DNA from: AC-32 sp963717475
Lineage (GTDB): Bacteria > Actinomycetota > Thermoleophilia > Gaiellales > Gaiellaceae
Length of the DNA stretch: 64,000 nucleotides
Reading direction: 5' to 3'
NCBI GenBank assembly: GCA_963717475.1
Contig: OY970337.1
Span: 1,426,001 to 1,490,000, forward strand
Under the pieces are notes generated by a model that was given only the letters and a program-made list of their open reading frames with translations, was not told the DNA's origin and made no database searches. Positions 7,674-16,428 of the stretch are shown here, piece after piece. The translations under genes were made by a program, and so were the position numbers. How positions within the stretch are numbered: position 1 is the stretch's first letter; each line of letters opens with the position of its first letter.

Positions 7674-9067
7674 GACCTGAGCCTAGCCGGATGCGGATCC
7701 AGCAAGAGGGGCGGCAAAGGCTTCTGCTCGAAGTCGAACGCGCGCACCATGTCGCCGACCTCGGGCATCGCGTCGCGCACGTCCGGCCGCGAGTCCGGCC
7801 GCCCGTCGGTCGCGGGATCCAGTCGCTGCCCGTGGAGAAAGTCGTCCTCGATGAACTTCACGTAGGCGTCGAGGCTCGCGGTCTGGTGGTCGACGAACCC
7901 CGGCCGCGCGTACGGCGAGATCACGAGTGAGGGCACGCGCAGGCCGAACCCGTTGCCGTCCACGCGCGGCGGGACGACATGGTCGTAGAAGCCGCCCCAG
8001 TCGTCCCAGGCGAGGAAGATGGCGGTCGAGCTCCAGTCCGGGCTGCGCATGACCGCGTTGACGACGCGCGTCACGTACGCCTGCCCGTTCGAGACGAGGC
8101 TCGGCGGATGCTCGCTGACGTGGTTGTTGGGAACGAGCCACGAGACCGCCGGCAACCGTCCGCGCCGCGCCGCCGAGAAGAAATGCGCGATCCCGCGGAT
8201 GTTCCCGAGCTGGTGGTCGCGGTGCACCGTCGCGAACCAGGGGAGCGGGTTCCAGATCCCCGGCGTCCTGGCCCGCTGCGGGAAGCGCGGGCAGACCATG
8301 CCGCCCGACTCGCAGTCCGGCTGCGAGCCCGCGAAGACGTAGTAGCGCCACGGCACGTGATACCGGTGCAGCAGATACGTGAGATCGGTCCACTCGTAGT
8401 CGGGGGCCTCGCCGGTGGGGTTCTGCCGCTCGTGCGGCGGCGCGAGCGGGTTCTCGGGCGCGTTCACGCAGCTCATCGGCCCGAGCTCGCGACGGCAGCG
8501 GGCCGACCACTCGGAGACCATGTACAGGTGCGACGGCAGGCTCGGCGCACTCACCGGCTCGAACATGTGGTCCTGAAGGGCGAAGTGCCGCGCGTACTCC
8601 CAGTAGTTCGGGATCTCGTGCCAGTCGTGGTAGCCCATCACGTCGGGCTTCAGGGCGCCGAGCGAGCAAACGGGGAGGTCCGGATGGGCCCAGCACCCGC
8701 GCCGCAGGCCGCGCCGCGCCTCGCGGATGAAGCCGTTCATGCGACCGCCGGCCACGTCGCGCACGGCGTCGAGCCGCTCGTGCGGCCCGCCGAAGTTCCG
8801 GTCGGCATGGTCGTGGTACGGCCGCCGGCAGCGGCGCTTCAGCGGGTCGGGAACGCAGACGTGCGCGGGTATGCCGTCCGCTCCGGGGTACGTCCCGAAG
8901 TAGGAGTCGAACGAGCGGTTCTCCTGCATCACGATCACGACGTGCTTGATCTTGTGGATGCCGAGCCCACGCGCGTGGGAGTGCGGAACGCGCACGAAGA
9001 GCGCGGCGGCACTCACCGACGCGACAGCGAGCGAGAGCAGCACGCCGTTCCGCAAACGCCCGGTCAC
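7640..9067 (-). CDS. secreted phosphoesterase (phospholipase C / acid phosphatase family)
   Basis: A 475-residue protein of the PF04185 phosphoesterase family. An N-terminal signal segment (about 1-33, ending near SHARG) is followed by VVIVMQENRSFDSYFGTYPG, the family signature that supplies metal-binding and nucleophile residues. Later blocks are PSLPSHLYMVSEWSARC, SWLVPNNHVSEHPP and FLAWDDWGGFYDHVVPP. The protein is therefore a metal-dependent esterase acting on phospholipids or phosphomonoesters outside the membrane. It lies between yjbQ and rlmD on the same strand. The exact substrate cannot be inferred. Confidence 0.9.
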   Translation of the reverse strand: MTGRLRNGVLLSLAVASVSAAALFVRVPHSHARGLGIHKIKHVVIVMQENRSFDSYFGTYPGADGIPAHVCVPDPLKRRCRRPYHDHADRNFGGPHERLDAVRDVAGGRMNGFIREARRGLRRGCWAHPDLPVCSLGALKPDVMGYHDWHEIPNYWEYARHFALQDHMFEPVSAPSLPSHLYMVSEWSARCRRELGPMSCVNAPENPLAPPHERQNPTGEAPDYEWTDLTYLLHRYHVPWRYYVFAGSQPDCESGGMVCPRFPQRARTPGIWNPLPWFATVHRDHQLGNIRGIAHFFSAARRGRLPAVSWLVPNNHVSEHPPSLVSNGQAYVTRVVNAVMRSPDWSSTAIFLAWDDWGGFYDHVVPPRVDGNGFGLRVPSLVISPYARPGFVDHQTASLDAYVKFIEDDFLHGQRLDPATDGRPDSRPDVRDAMPEVGDMVRAFDFEQKPLPPLLLDPHPARLRSWPPPSRVTKS

Positions 9068-9102
9068 AGACGAAAGTAAAAGGCGGTTCTGTTGCGTTCA
9101 GG

Positions 9103-9123
9103 TGAAGCGCCCGTTGCGCTTCA
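9103..9123 (-). terminator. stem-loop at the end of yjbQ
   Basis: Perfect 8-bp stem TGAAGCGC / GCGCTTCA with a 5-nt loop, including the yjbQ stop codon. There is no T-run, so it may be a weak or factor-assisted terminator, or an mRNA 3'-end stabiliser before the phosphoesterase gene. Confidence 0.35.
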
Positions 9124-9519
9124 GCGAAGCGACGTCACGTAGATCTTGCGCTCGCGCGGCCCGTCGAATTCGCAGAAGAAGATCCCCTGGTAGCGGCCGA
9201 GCTTGAGCTTCCCCTCCGCAAGCGGGACGAGCACCTCGGGACTCATCAGCGACGCGCGCATGTGCGACGGAGCGTTCGGGCCGTCCGCGTCCTCGTGGCG
9301 CCAGCCCCAGCCGTCCTCGACGATCTTCTCCATCGCGGCCTCGATGTCCCGCGCGAGGTCGGGATCGAGACCCTCGTTGATGGTCACGCCGGCCGTCGTG
9401 TGCGGCACGTAGACGAGTGCTGCGGCGGCTCCGTCCACGCCGTTCAGGGCCTGCTCGACCTGCGGCGTGATCTCGATCAGCTGGGTGCGGCGCTCCGTTT
9501 TGATGCTGATCTCCTGCAC
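9121..9519 (-). CDS. yjbQ: YjbQ / UPF0047 family protein
   Basis: A 132-residue protein with the family signature VYVPHTTAGVTINEG, then DGPNAPSHMRASLM and KLGRYQGIFFCEFDGPRER. UPF0047 proteins are small trimeric metal-binding enzymes; some have weak thiamine-phosphate synthase activity, but the physiological role is uncertain. GTG start at 9519. Only 18 bp separate it from the divergent M3-like peptidase gene, so promoter elements must overlap the coding starts or the mRNAs are leaderless. Confidence 0.88.
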   Translation of the reverse strand: MQEISIKTERRTQLIEITPQVEQALNGVDGAAAALVYVPHTTAGVTINEGLDPDLARDIEAAMEKIVEDGWGWRHEDADGPNAPSHMRASLMSPEVLVPLAEGKLKLGRYQGIFFCEFDGPRERKIYVTSLR

Positions 9520-9537
9520 CCGGATATCCTACGGCCG

Positions 9538-11028
9538 ATGCCGAGCGCGCCGCCGTCACCGCAGGAGCTCGACGCGTACCGCGAGGGCGCTGACCGCTTC
9601 ATCGCGGAACTCGACGAGGAGTACTACCTCCACTTCGCGGGCCTGAAGGACCGGCTCGAGCTGGAAGCGATCTACGAGCGCCACGCGGAGCTGACCGAGC
9701 TGGAGCGCGCGCAATGGCTGGGAGCCGGAGTCAACGGTGACCGGCGCCTCCGCGAGCTCTGGCGCTTTGCCTGCGAGGGCCACATGGGCAGGCTGACGCG
9801 CGAGCACGCGGAGAAGCTCGCGGCGCTGGAGGCCGAGCTCGAGGTGACGGTCGACGGCGAGACGGTCCCGTTCCGGATGCTGCGGCCCGCGATCGCGAAC
9901 GAGCCCGACCGCGGCAAGCGCGAACGGCTCGACGCCGCGATGTGGGAGGCGACCGAGGAGCACCTGAACCCGATCTACGTGGAGACCGTCGAGACCGTCC
10001 GCGCCGCGCTGCCCACGCTCGGCGCGTCGACCTACCTCGAGCTCTACGAGCGCTTCGGGCTCGACCTAGAGGGGCTCGCCGCCCAGTGCCGCGCGTTCCT
10101 CGACTCGACGGCGGAGCTGTACGAGGACAGACTCGACCGCGCGCTGCACGAGAACCTCGGCATCGGCCTCGAGGAGGCCCGCCGCTGGGACGTCCAGCGC
10201 ATGATCCGCTCGCCGCAGTGGGACGAGCGCTTCCCGGCCGACCAGATGGTGCCCGCGCTGCGCTCGACCCTCGCGGACCTCGGGATCGACCTGGACGCGC
10301 AGCCGAACGTCCACCTCGACATCGAGCAGCGCCCGCAGAAGACTCCGCGCGCGTTCTGCGCGCCGATCGAGGTGCCGGGCAAGGTCATGCTCGTGATCCA
10401 GCCGATCGGCGGCGCCGACGACTGGCGCGCGTTCTTCCACGAGGCCGGCCACACCGAGCACTTCGCGAACACCTCGCCCGACCTCGAGATGGAGTACAAG
10501 CGGCTCGGCGACTCGGCCGTCACCGAGGGCTGGGCGATGCTGCTGCAGCACTGGACGGACGAGCCCGCCTGGCTGAGCGGGCGGCTCGACTTCCCGCGCC
10601 CGGAGGAGTTCGCAGCCGAGGGCATGCTCTGGCTGCTCTTCTACGTGCGCCGCTACTCGGCGAAGCTGCTCTACGAGCTCGAGTTCCACGGCAGCGGCTC
10701 GTTGGAGGAGATGCCGAAGCGCTACGTCGAGCTGCTCGGCGATGCGCTCAAGATCGAGCCGAGCGCGGCCAACTACCTCGGCGACATCGACGAGGGCTTC
10801 TACGTCCAGTCGTATCTGCGCTCGTGGGCCCTGGAGGCCCAGTTGCGTGACCACCTGCGGACGCGCTTCGGCACCGAGTGGTTCGCCTCGCGCGAGGCGG
10901 GCTCGCTCCTACGCGAGCTCTGGGCCGAAGGTCAGCGGCCGACCGCGGACGAGCTCCTCGCGGAAGTCACGGGCGCGAAGCTCGAGATGGAAGCCGTCGC
11001 GGACCGCGTCCGCGAGCACCTGCGCTAG
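9538..11028 (+). CDS. M3-like zinc metallopeptidase
   Basis: A 496-residue, mostly helical cytosolic protein with the gluzincin motif FFHEAGHTEHF (H301, E302, H305). A glutamate in VTEGWAM (E330), about 25 residues later, is a plausible third ligand. This arrangement resembles M3/oligoendopeptidase F and related carboxypeptidase-like families, though the overall similarity to a named peptidase is limited. No signal peptide. ATG 9538 fits a TATCCT -10-like hexamer at 9525-9530, 7 nt upstream, again suggesting a leaderless mRNA. The next gene is 97 nt away. Confidence 0.75.
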   Translation: MPSAPPSPQELDAYREGADRFIAELDEEYYLHFAGLKDRLELEAIYERHAELTELERAQWLGAGVNGDRRLRELWRFACEGHMGRLTREHAEKLAALEAELEVTVDGETVPFRMLRPAIANEPDRGKRERLDAAMWEATEEHLNPIYVETVETVRAALPTLGASTYLELYERFGLDLEGLAAQCRAFLDSTAELYEDRLDRALHENLGIGLEEARRWDVQRMIRSPQWDERFPADQMVPALRSTLADLGIDLDAQPNVHLDIEQRPQKTPRAFCAPIEVPGKVMLVIQPIGGADDWRAFFHEAGHTEHFANTSPDLEMEYKRLGDSAVTEGWAMLLQHWTDEPAWLSGRLDFPRPEEFAAEGMLWLLFYVRRYSAKLLYELEFHGSGSLEEMPKRYVELLGDALKIEPSAANYLGDIDEGFYVQSYLRSWALEAQLRDHLRTRFGTEWFASREAGSLLRELWAEGQRPTADELLAEVTGAKLEMEAVADRVREHLR

Positions 11029-11064
11029 AGTCCGTCCGTCAGCGCCGGCTACCAGGAGCGTCGA

Positions 11065-11178
11065 ATGCGCACTCCGTCCACGCCAATCGAGAAGGCCCTT
11101 GTGACCTATTCGGAGGTACGGACGCTTGCTTCGACGAACGCTCAACCTGGGAATCCTGGCGCATGTAGACGCCGGTAA
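11065..11178 (+). CDS. possible 37-residue leader peptide upstream of the Tet-like GTPase
   Basis: A short frame starting at ATG 11065 with an AGGAG Shine-Dalgarno 7 nt before it. It begins MRTPSTPIEKALVTYSEV and ends at TAA 11176-11178, overlapping the first 53 nt of the GTPase gene in another frame. Its translation would pass over the GGAGGT ribosome site of the main gene. Ribosome-protection genes in other bacteria are sometimes controlled by leader peptides, so the arrangement is suggestive, but no conservation can be tested here. Confidence 0.3.
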   Translation: MRTPSTPIEKALVTYSEVRTLASTNAQPGNPGACRRR

Positions 11179-13078
11179 GACAACTCTCACCGAACGGCTC
11201 CTCTACGAGGCAGGCGTGATCCGCGTGCTCGGCCGCGTCGACGACGGGACGACGCAGACCGACACGATGGCGCTCGAGCAGGAGCGCGGGATCACGATCA
11301 AGTCCGCCGTCGTCTCCTTCGAGCTCGGCGGCGTCACCGTCAACCTGATCGACACCCCCGGCCACCCGGATTTCATCGCGGAGGTGGAGCGCGTGCTCGG
11401 CGTGCTCGACGGCGCGGTGCTGGTGATCTCGGCGGTCGAGGGCGTGCAGGCGCAGACGCCGCTGCTGATGCGCGCGCTGCAGCGCCTGCAGGTGCCGACG
11501 CTCCTGTTCGTGAACAAGACCGACCGGCGCGGCGCCGACCCGCAGCGCGTTCTGGAGGCGATCTCGGAGCGCCTGACGGCGGCCGCCACCACGGTCGACT
11601 CGCCGGAACGGGTGCTCTCCGTGCTGGCCGAAAACGACGAATCGCTGCTCGAGGCCTACGTCGACGGCGACGGTGTTTCCGCCGAGCGTTTGCGCAGCGA
11701 GCTCGCCGCTCAGACCGAGCGCTGCGTCGCCTACCCGGTCTTCACCGGCTCCGCGAGAACGGGCGAAGGCGTGGAGAAGCTCATGTCCGGGATCGCCGAG
11801 CTGCTGCCCGCGCGCGAGCACGACCCCGACGGACCGCTCTCGGGGAGTGTGTTCAAGGTCGAGCGAGGCCGCGCCGGGGACAAGATCGCCTACGTCCGCC
11901 TCTTCTCCGGCACGATCGGTGTGCGCGAGCGCATCGGCGAGGAGCAGAAGGTGACCGCCCTCAGCGTCTTCGAGAACGGCGGCGCCATACCGAGCCGGCA
12001 GGCGACGGCGGGTCAGATCGCGCAGCTCTGGGGCCTGCGGGACGTCCGGATCGGCGACGCCATCGGAGACGGGCCGCGCCGTCCCCGGCACCACTTCGCC
12101 CCGCCGACGCTCGAGTCGGTCGTCGTTCCCGTCCGAGCGGAGGACAGGGCCGCGCTGCACACCGCCCTCACGCAGCTCGAGGAGCAGGATCCGCTGATCA
12201 ACCTGCGGCAGGCCGGCGACCGGCAGGAGCTCTTCGTCTCGCTCTACGGCGAGGTGCAGAAGGAGGTCATCCAGGCGACCCTGGAACGCGACTTCGGCGT
12301 CGCTGCCGAGTTCGAGGAGACGACGATCATCTGCGTCGAGCGGCCGCTCGGCAGCGGCGAGGGCCTCGATGTCCTGAACACCGAGTCGAACCCGTTCCGC
12401 GCCACGATCGGACTGCGTATCGAGCCCGCGCCGGCGGGCTCGGGGATCGAGTTCCGGGCGGAGGTCGACGCGCGCACCACGCCGCTCTACGTCTTCAAGA
12501 CCTTCGACAGCTTCGCCGAGCACATGGACCAGTACGTCCGCGAGACGCTTCGCGAGGGCCTGGCCGGCTGGCAGGTGACGGACTGCCTGGTGACCATGAC
12601 GAGGTGCGGCTACAGCGTCCCGGACGGCCCGCCGTCGAGAAGGGGGCCGCTCAGCACGGCCGCCGACTACCGGAAGCTGACGCCGCTGGTGCTGATGGAC
12701 GCGCTGAAGCAGGCCCGGACCGTGGTCTGCGAGCCGATCCACAGGTTCCACGCCGGGCTTCCGGCGGACACGCTCGGCGCGGTCCTGCCGGTGTTGAGCA
12801 AGGTGCAGGCTCTGCCAGAGCCGCCCGAGGTGCGCGGCTCCTGGGCGACGCTCGAGGGTGACGTCCCGGCCGGCCGGATGAACGAGCTGCAACAGCGGCT
12901 TCGCGGGCTGACGCGCGGCGAAGGAGTCGTCGAGCTCGTCTTCGACCGCTATGAGCCGGTGGCGAAGCCCGTGCCGACCCGGGCTCGCACCGACGACAAC
13001 CCGCTCGACCGCACGGAGTACGTCTTCCGCGTGACCAGAAGCCACCTCGTGTCGGGAGACTCCCGTGGCGCCTCCTAG
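11126..13078 (+). CDS. ribosome-protection-type translational GTPase (Tet/Otr(A)-like, EF-G family)
   Basis: A 650-residue GTPase of the TetM/OtrA branch of the EF-G superfamily. Such proteins bind the ribosome A-site region and release tetracyclines, or act as EF-G-like factors. G motifs are AHVDAGKTT (G1), RGITI (G2), DTPGHPDF (G3) and NKTD (G4). EF-G-like domains follow, with the typical C-terminal CGYSVPDGPPS. TTG start at 11126 with GGAGGT 8 nt upstream. Intrinsic chromosomal copies are common in actinobacteria, so true tetracycline resistance is not proven. An APH-like kinase gene follows immediately. Confidence 0.85.
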   Translation: MLRRTLNLGILAHVDAGKTTLTERLLYEAGVIRVLGRVDDGTTQTDTMALEQERGITIKSAVVSFELGGVTVNLIDTPGHPDFIAEVERVLGVLDGAVLVISAVEGVQAQTPLLMRALQRLQVPTLLFVNKTDRRGADPQRVLEAISERLTAAATTVDSPERVLSVLAENDESLLEAYVDGDGVSAERLRSELAAQTERCVAYPVFTGSARTGEGVEKLMSGIAELLPAREHDPDGPLSGSVFKVERGRAGDKIAYVRLFSGTIGVRERIGEEQKVTALSVFENGGAIPSRQATAGQIAQLWGLRDVRIGDAIGDGPRRPRHHFAPPTLESVVVPVRAEDRAALHTALTQLEEQDPLINLRQAGDRQELFVSLYGEVQKEVIQATLERDFGVAAEFEETTIICVERPLGSGEGLDVLNTESNPFRATIGLRIEPAPAGSGIEFRAEVDARTTPLYVFKTFDSFAEHMDQYVRETLREGLAGWQVTDCLVTMTRCGYSVPDGPPSRRGPLSTAADYRKLTPLVLMDALKQARTVVCEPIHRFHAGLPADTLGAVLPVLSKVQALPEPPEVRGSWATLEGDVPAGRMNELQQRLRGLTRGEGVVELVFDRYEPVAKPVPTRARTDDNPLDRTEYVFRVTRSHLVSGDSRGAS

Positions 13079-13079
13079 G

Positions 13080-13980
13080 ATGCACGCCGACGAGGTCCAC
13101 ACCGACGTCGAGCTCGTCAAGGCGCTGCTGGCCGAGCAGTTCCCAGAGTGGGCCGAGCTTCCGGTCGAGCCGGTGCGGTACTTCGGCACGGACAACGCGA
13201 TCTACCGGCTCGGCGAGGAGCTCTCCGCGCGCCTGCCGCGCCGCGAGCAAGAACGTGAGGCAGCTCGAGAAGGAGCGCGTCTGGCTCCCCCGCCTCGCGC
13301 CTCTGCTCCCGCTCGCGGTCCCGCTGCCCGTCGCCTCCGGAACGCCGGGGGCCGGGTACCCGTTCGACTGGGAGGTCTACAGCTGGCTCGAGGGCGAGCC
13401 GGCTTACGAGACGCCGCCGGCCGACCCGGGCCGGACCGCCGCCGACCTCGCCTCGCTGCTCGCCGCCTTCGCGCGGATCGACCCGGCAGGCAGGCTTCCG
13501 CCCGGCGGCCGCGGCGAGCCCTTGGCCCTGCGTGACGATCCCTGCCGGGACGCAATCGCAGCGCTCGCGGGCGAGATCGACGCCGCCGCGGCGACCGCCG
13601 CCTGGGACGACGCTCTGGCTGCGCCCGAGTGGTCCGGCGCGCCGGTCCTGTTGCACGCCGACCTGGACGCGCGCAACCTCCTGGTCACCGACGGACGCCT
13701 CAGCGGGCTCCTCGACTTCGGCACGCTCGCCGCGGGCGACCCGGCCGCCGACGTCATGGTCGCCTGGAAGATGCTGACGCCCGACGCACGAGAGCGCTTC
13801 CGGCAGGAGCTAGGCGTCGACGACGCGACCTGGACGCGAGCCCGAGGCTGGGCGCTCTCGCAAGCCGTCATCGCCCTGGCCTACTACACGATGGAGACGA
13901 ACCCCGTGCTGGTGCGCGAGGCCCGAAACTGGCTCGCCGAGGTGCTGGCCGATTCGGCCTGCATAAGCTTCTCGATATGA
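13080..13980 (+). CDS. aminoglycoside phosphotransferase (APH) family protein, frameshifted
   Basis: APH/choline-kinase fold protein split over two frames. The first frame gives LVKALLAEQFPEWAEL and RYFGTDNAIYRLGEELSARL; the second continues NVRQLEKERVWLPRLAPLLP. The join is near 13242-13246, where dropping one G restores a single chain of about 300 residues. Later motifs are VLLHADLDARNLLV (Brenner loop; HxDxxxxN with A for G) and GLLDFGTLAAGDPAADV (metal-binding Asp). These proteins phosphorylate small hydroxyl compounds or antibiotics; the substrate is unknown. The start is 1 nt after the GTPase stop. One indel only, so probably a sequence error. Confidence 0.75.
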
Positions 13981-15371
13981 CCAGGACACGGGTACTCATC
14001 GCGGGCGCGGCCGGCCGCGACTTCCACAACTTCAACCTCGTCTACCGAGGCCGCGAGGAGTACGAGGTGGTCGCCTTCACCGCGACGCAGATCCCCAACA
14101 TCGACGGGCGCGTCTACCCGCGCGAGCTCGCGGGCGACCTCTATCCCGAAGGGATTCCGATCGCGCCGGAGAGCGAGCTCGAGGAGCTGATCGAGCGCCA
14201 CGAGGTCGAGGACGTCGTCTTCGCCTACTCGGATGTGACGCACGAGCACGTGATGCACATCGGCTCGCGCGCGCTCGCGGCCGGCGCGTCGTTCCGCCTG
14301 ATCTCGCCGCGCGAGACGATGCTGACGTCGTCCAAGCCGGTCGTCGCCATCTGCGCGGTCCGCACCGGCTCGGGCAAGAGCCAGACGACCCGGCACATCG
14401 CGGCGCTCTTGCGCGAGGCCGGCAACCGCGTCGCAGTCCTGCGCCACCCGATGCCCTACGGCGACCTCGCCGCGCAGGCGGTGCAGCGCTTCGAGCGCTA
14501 TGAGGACCTCGACGCCGCCGACGCGACGATCGAGGAACGCGAGGAGTACGAGCCCCACCTGGCCGAGGGCAACCTCGTCTTCGCCGGGATCGACTACGGG
14601 GCGATCCTCGACCGCGCCGAGCAGGAGGCCGACGTGATCCTCTGGGACGGCGGCAACAACGACACGCCGTTCATCAAGCCCAACGTCCACGTCGTCGTCG
14701 TCGACCCGCACCGGCCGGGCCACGAGCTCCGCTACCACCCGGGCGAGACGAACCTGCGGATGGCGGACGTCTGCGTCGTCAACAAGATCGACAGCGCGCC
14801 GCAGGAAGGCGTCGACGCGGTGCTCGACTCGATCCGCGCCAACAACCCGGCCGCGCGGATCGTGCTCGCCGCGTCCCCGTACGTCGTCGAGGGCGATGCG
14901 GCCGAGATCGCCGGCAAGCGCGTGCTCGCGATCGAGGACGGGCCGACGCTCACGCACGGCGAGATGGCGTACGGCGCGGCGGTGCTCGCCGCGAAGGCGA
15001 ACGGGGCCGCCGAGCTGATCGACCCGCGCGGCGCGGCCGTCGGCTCGATCGCGGAGACCTTCCGCCAGTACCCGCACGTCGGCGCGCTCCTGCCGGCGAT
15101 GGGCTACGGGCGGCAGCAGATGGACGACCTGCGCGCGACGATCGAGGGCTCGGGTGCCGAGCTCGTCCTGATCGGGACGCCGATCGACCTGCGCAGGCTG
15201 ATCGACTTCCAGGTGCCCGCACTCCGCGTCACGTACCGGCTTCAGGAGATGGGCGAGCCCACGCTCGCCGACATCCTCCGTGAGCACGGCCTCATAGGCG
15301 ACGCCGGGCCCCCGGCCGGCGCGGCCTCCCGGCCGGCGGAGCCGGCCTCCGGCCCCGCCTCGCGTCCCTGA
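13977..15371 (+). CDS. cyclic 2,3-diphosphoglycerate synthetase-like protein (COG2403)
   Basis: A 464-residue protein of the cDPGS family, whose archaeal member makes cyclic 2,3-diphosphoglycerate from 2,3-bisphosphoglycerate with ATP. An N-terminal Rossmann-like part (RVLIAGAAGRDFHNFN) is followed by a P-loop CAVRTGSGKSQTT (about 126-138), LWDGGNNDTPF and VVNKID, matching the family. Bacterial homologues have no settled function; cyclic-DPG synthesis here is only possible. The ATG overlaps the kinase stop (ATGA). The Ala/Pro/Gly-rich tail after about residue 440 looks unstructured. Carbamate kinase follows. Confidence 0.8.
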   Translation: MTRTRVLIAGAAGRDFHNFNLVYRGREEYEVVAFTATQIPNIDGRVYPRELAGDLYPEGIPIAPESELEELIERHEVEDVVFAYSDVTHEHVMHIGSRALAAGASFRLISPRETMLTSSKPVVAICAVRTGSGKSQTTRHIAALLREAGNRVAVLRHPMPYGDLAAQAVQRFERYEDLDAADATIEEREEYEPHLAEGNLVFAGIDYGAILDRAEQEADVILWDGGNNDTPFIKPNVHVVVVDPHRPGHELRYHPGETNLRMADVCVVNKIDSAPQEGVDAVLDSIRANNPAARIVLAASPYVVEGDAAEIAGKRVLAIEDGPTLTHGEMAYGAAVLAAKANGAAELIDPRGAAVGSIAETFRQYPHVGALLPAMGYGRQQMDDLRATIEGSGAELVLIGTPIDLRRLIDFQVPALRVTYRLQEMGEPTLADILREHGLIGDAGPPAGAASRPAEPASGPASRP

Positions 15372-15376
15372 CGGCA

Positions 15377-15424
15377 CTGGGCTCTCCGGGCCCGTGTCAA
15401 TGAACACTGTGCCCTCCGGCCCAG
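15377..15424. other. long imperfect stem-loop between cDPGS-like gene and arcC
   Basis: Nested complementary blocks CTGGGC/GCCCAG (15377-15382 with 15419-15424), GGGC/GCCC and GTGT/ACAC close on a CAATGA loop. The whole element can fold into one 48-nt hairpin with small internal loops. There is no T-run. It could end or attenuate transcription, or stabilise the mRNA between the two genes. Confidence 0.4.
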
Positions 15425-15461
15425 CACCGCCAGGAACGCGCCAGGAACCCGGAGGCCTCCA

Positions 15462-16367
15462 GTGACTTCGGTCGTAGCGCTCGGCGGCAACGCGCTGATG
15501 CGGCCGGGCGAGCGCGGGACCGCGGCAGAGCAGCGCGCGAACCTGCGCGACGTGTGTGAGGCGCTGCGCCCGCTGCTCGGCGAGCCCGAGCTCGTGGTCA
15601 CGCACGGAAACGGGCCACAGGTCGGCAACGAGCTGCTGCGTCACGAGCGCGCGGCCGACGAGGCGCCGCCGCTGCCGCTCTACCTCGCGGTCGCGCAGAC
15701 GCAGGCCGAGATCGGCGCGCTGATCGAGAGCGAGCTCGCGCCCGTCGCCGAGCGGCCGGTCGCCTGTCTGCTCACCCACGTCGTCGTCGACGAGGACGAT
15801 CCTGCCTTCTCGAGCCCGACCAAGCCGGTCGGCCCGTTCTACGACGAGGCCCGCGCCAAGGAGCTCGAGCGCGACCGCGGCTGGCAGGTGGTTCACGATG
15901 CGGGCCGCGGCTGGAGGCGCGTCGTGCCGTCACCCCAGCCGCTCGAGATCGTCGAGCTGGAGGCGATCCGCGCACTCGTCGGCACGGGGACCATCGCGAT
16001 CGCCTGCGGCGGCGGCGGGATCCCCGTCGCCCGGCGCGACGGCCGCCTGCCCGGAGTCGACGCCGTGATCGACAAGGACCGCGCGTCGTCTCTGCTCGCG
16101 CGCGCACTCGGCGCCGACCGGTTGGTGATCCTCACGGAGGTGCCGGCGGTCTACCGCGGCTTCGGCACCGGCCACCAGGAAGAGCTCCGCAGGCTCTCCG
16201 TGGACGAGGCGGAGGCGCTCGCCGCCGAGCTCGAGCCCGGCTCGATGCGTCCGAAGGTCGAGGCGAGTGCGGCGTTCGTCCGCGCGACCGGCCACGAGGC
16301 GCTGATCACATCGGCGGCCGCCCTAGGCGAGGCGCTGGAAGGGGAGGCGGGCACGCTCATCTCCTGA
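15462..16367 (+). CDS. arcC: carbamate kinase
   Basis: A 301-residue amino-acid-kinase-fold enzyme interconverting carbamoyl phosphate + ADP and carbamate + ATP. Signature blocks are VVALGGNAL (6-12), VVTHGNGPQVGNE, LAVAQTQAEIG, IACGGGGIPV, GVDAVIDKDRAS and PGSMRPKVEA. Full length, GTG start. No arginine deiminase gene is nearby and the only ornithine carbamoyltransferase sign is a broken relic at 22.5 kb. Carbamate may therefore come from another source such as purine or allantoin breakdown, or the partner genes lie elsewhere. Confidence 0.93.
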   Translation: MTSVVALGGNALMRPGERGTAAEQRANLRDVCEALRPLLGEPELVVTHGNGPQVGNELLRHERAADEAPPLPLYLAVAQTQAEIGALIESELAPVAERPVACLLTHVVVDEDDPAFSSPTKPVGPFYDEARAKELERDRGWQVVHDAGRGWRRVVPSPQPLEIVELEAIRALVGTGTIAIACGGGGIPVARRDGRLPGVDAVIDKDRASSLLARALGADRLVILTEVPAVYRGFGTGHQEELRRLSVDEAEALAAELEPGSMRPKVEASAAFVRATGHEALITSAAALGEALEGEAGTLIS

Positions 16368-16428
16368 CCGAACCGCTTCCGCGGGTCGTGCGAATCACTC
16401 CGACCCCCACGGAGGAGGACAAAGGGAG

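Noticed and set aside
11039..13195. 718-codon frame antisense to the Tet-like GTPase
   Set aside because: Antisense shadow of a GTPase with complete G motifs.
11126..13980. Acquired resistance island (Tet-like GTPase plus APH-like kinase)
   Set aside because: No mobile element, integrase or repeat borders; base composition matches the neighbours, and both families have intrinsic chromosomal members in actinobacteria.
13884..15896. 670-codon frame antisense to the cDPGS-like gene
   Set aside because: No recognisable domain; opposite strand encodes a full-length family member.
16368..16428. SigK-type promoter before the DUF4331 operon
   Set aside because: No convincing -35/-10 pair of the known SigK type could be read in the 61-nt gap.
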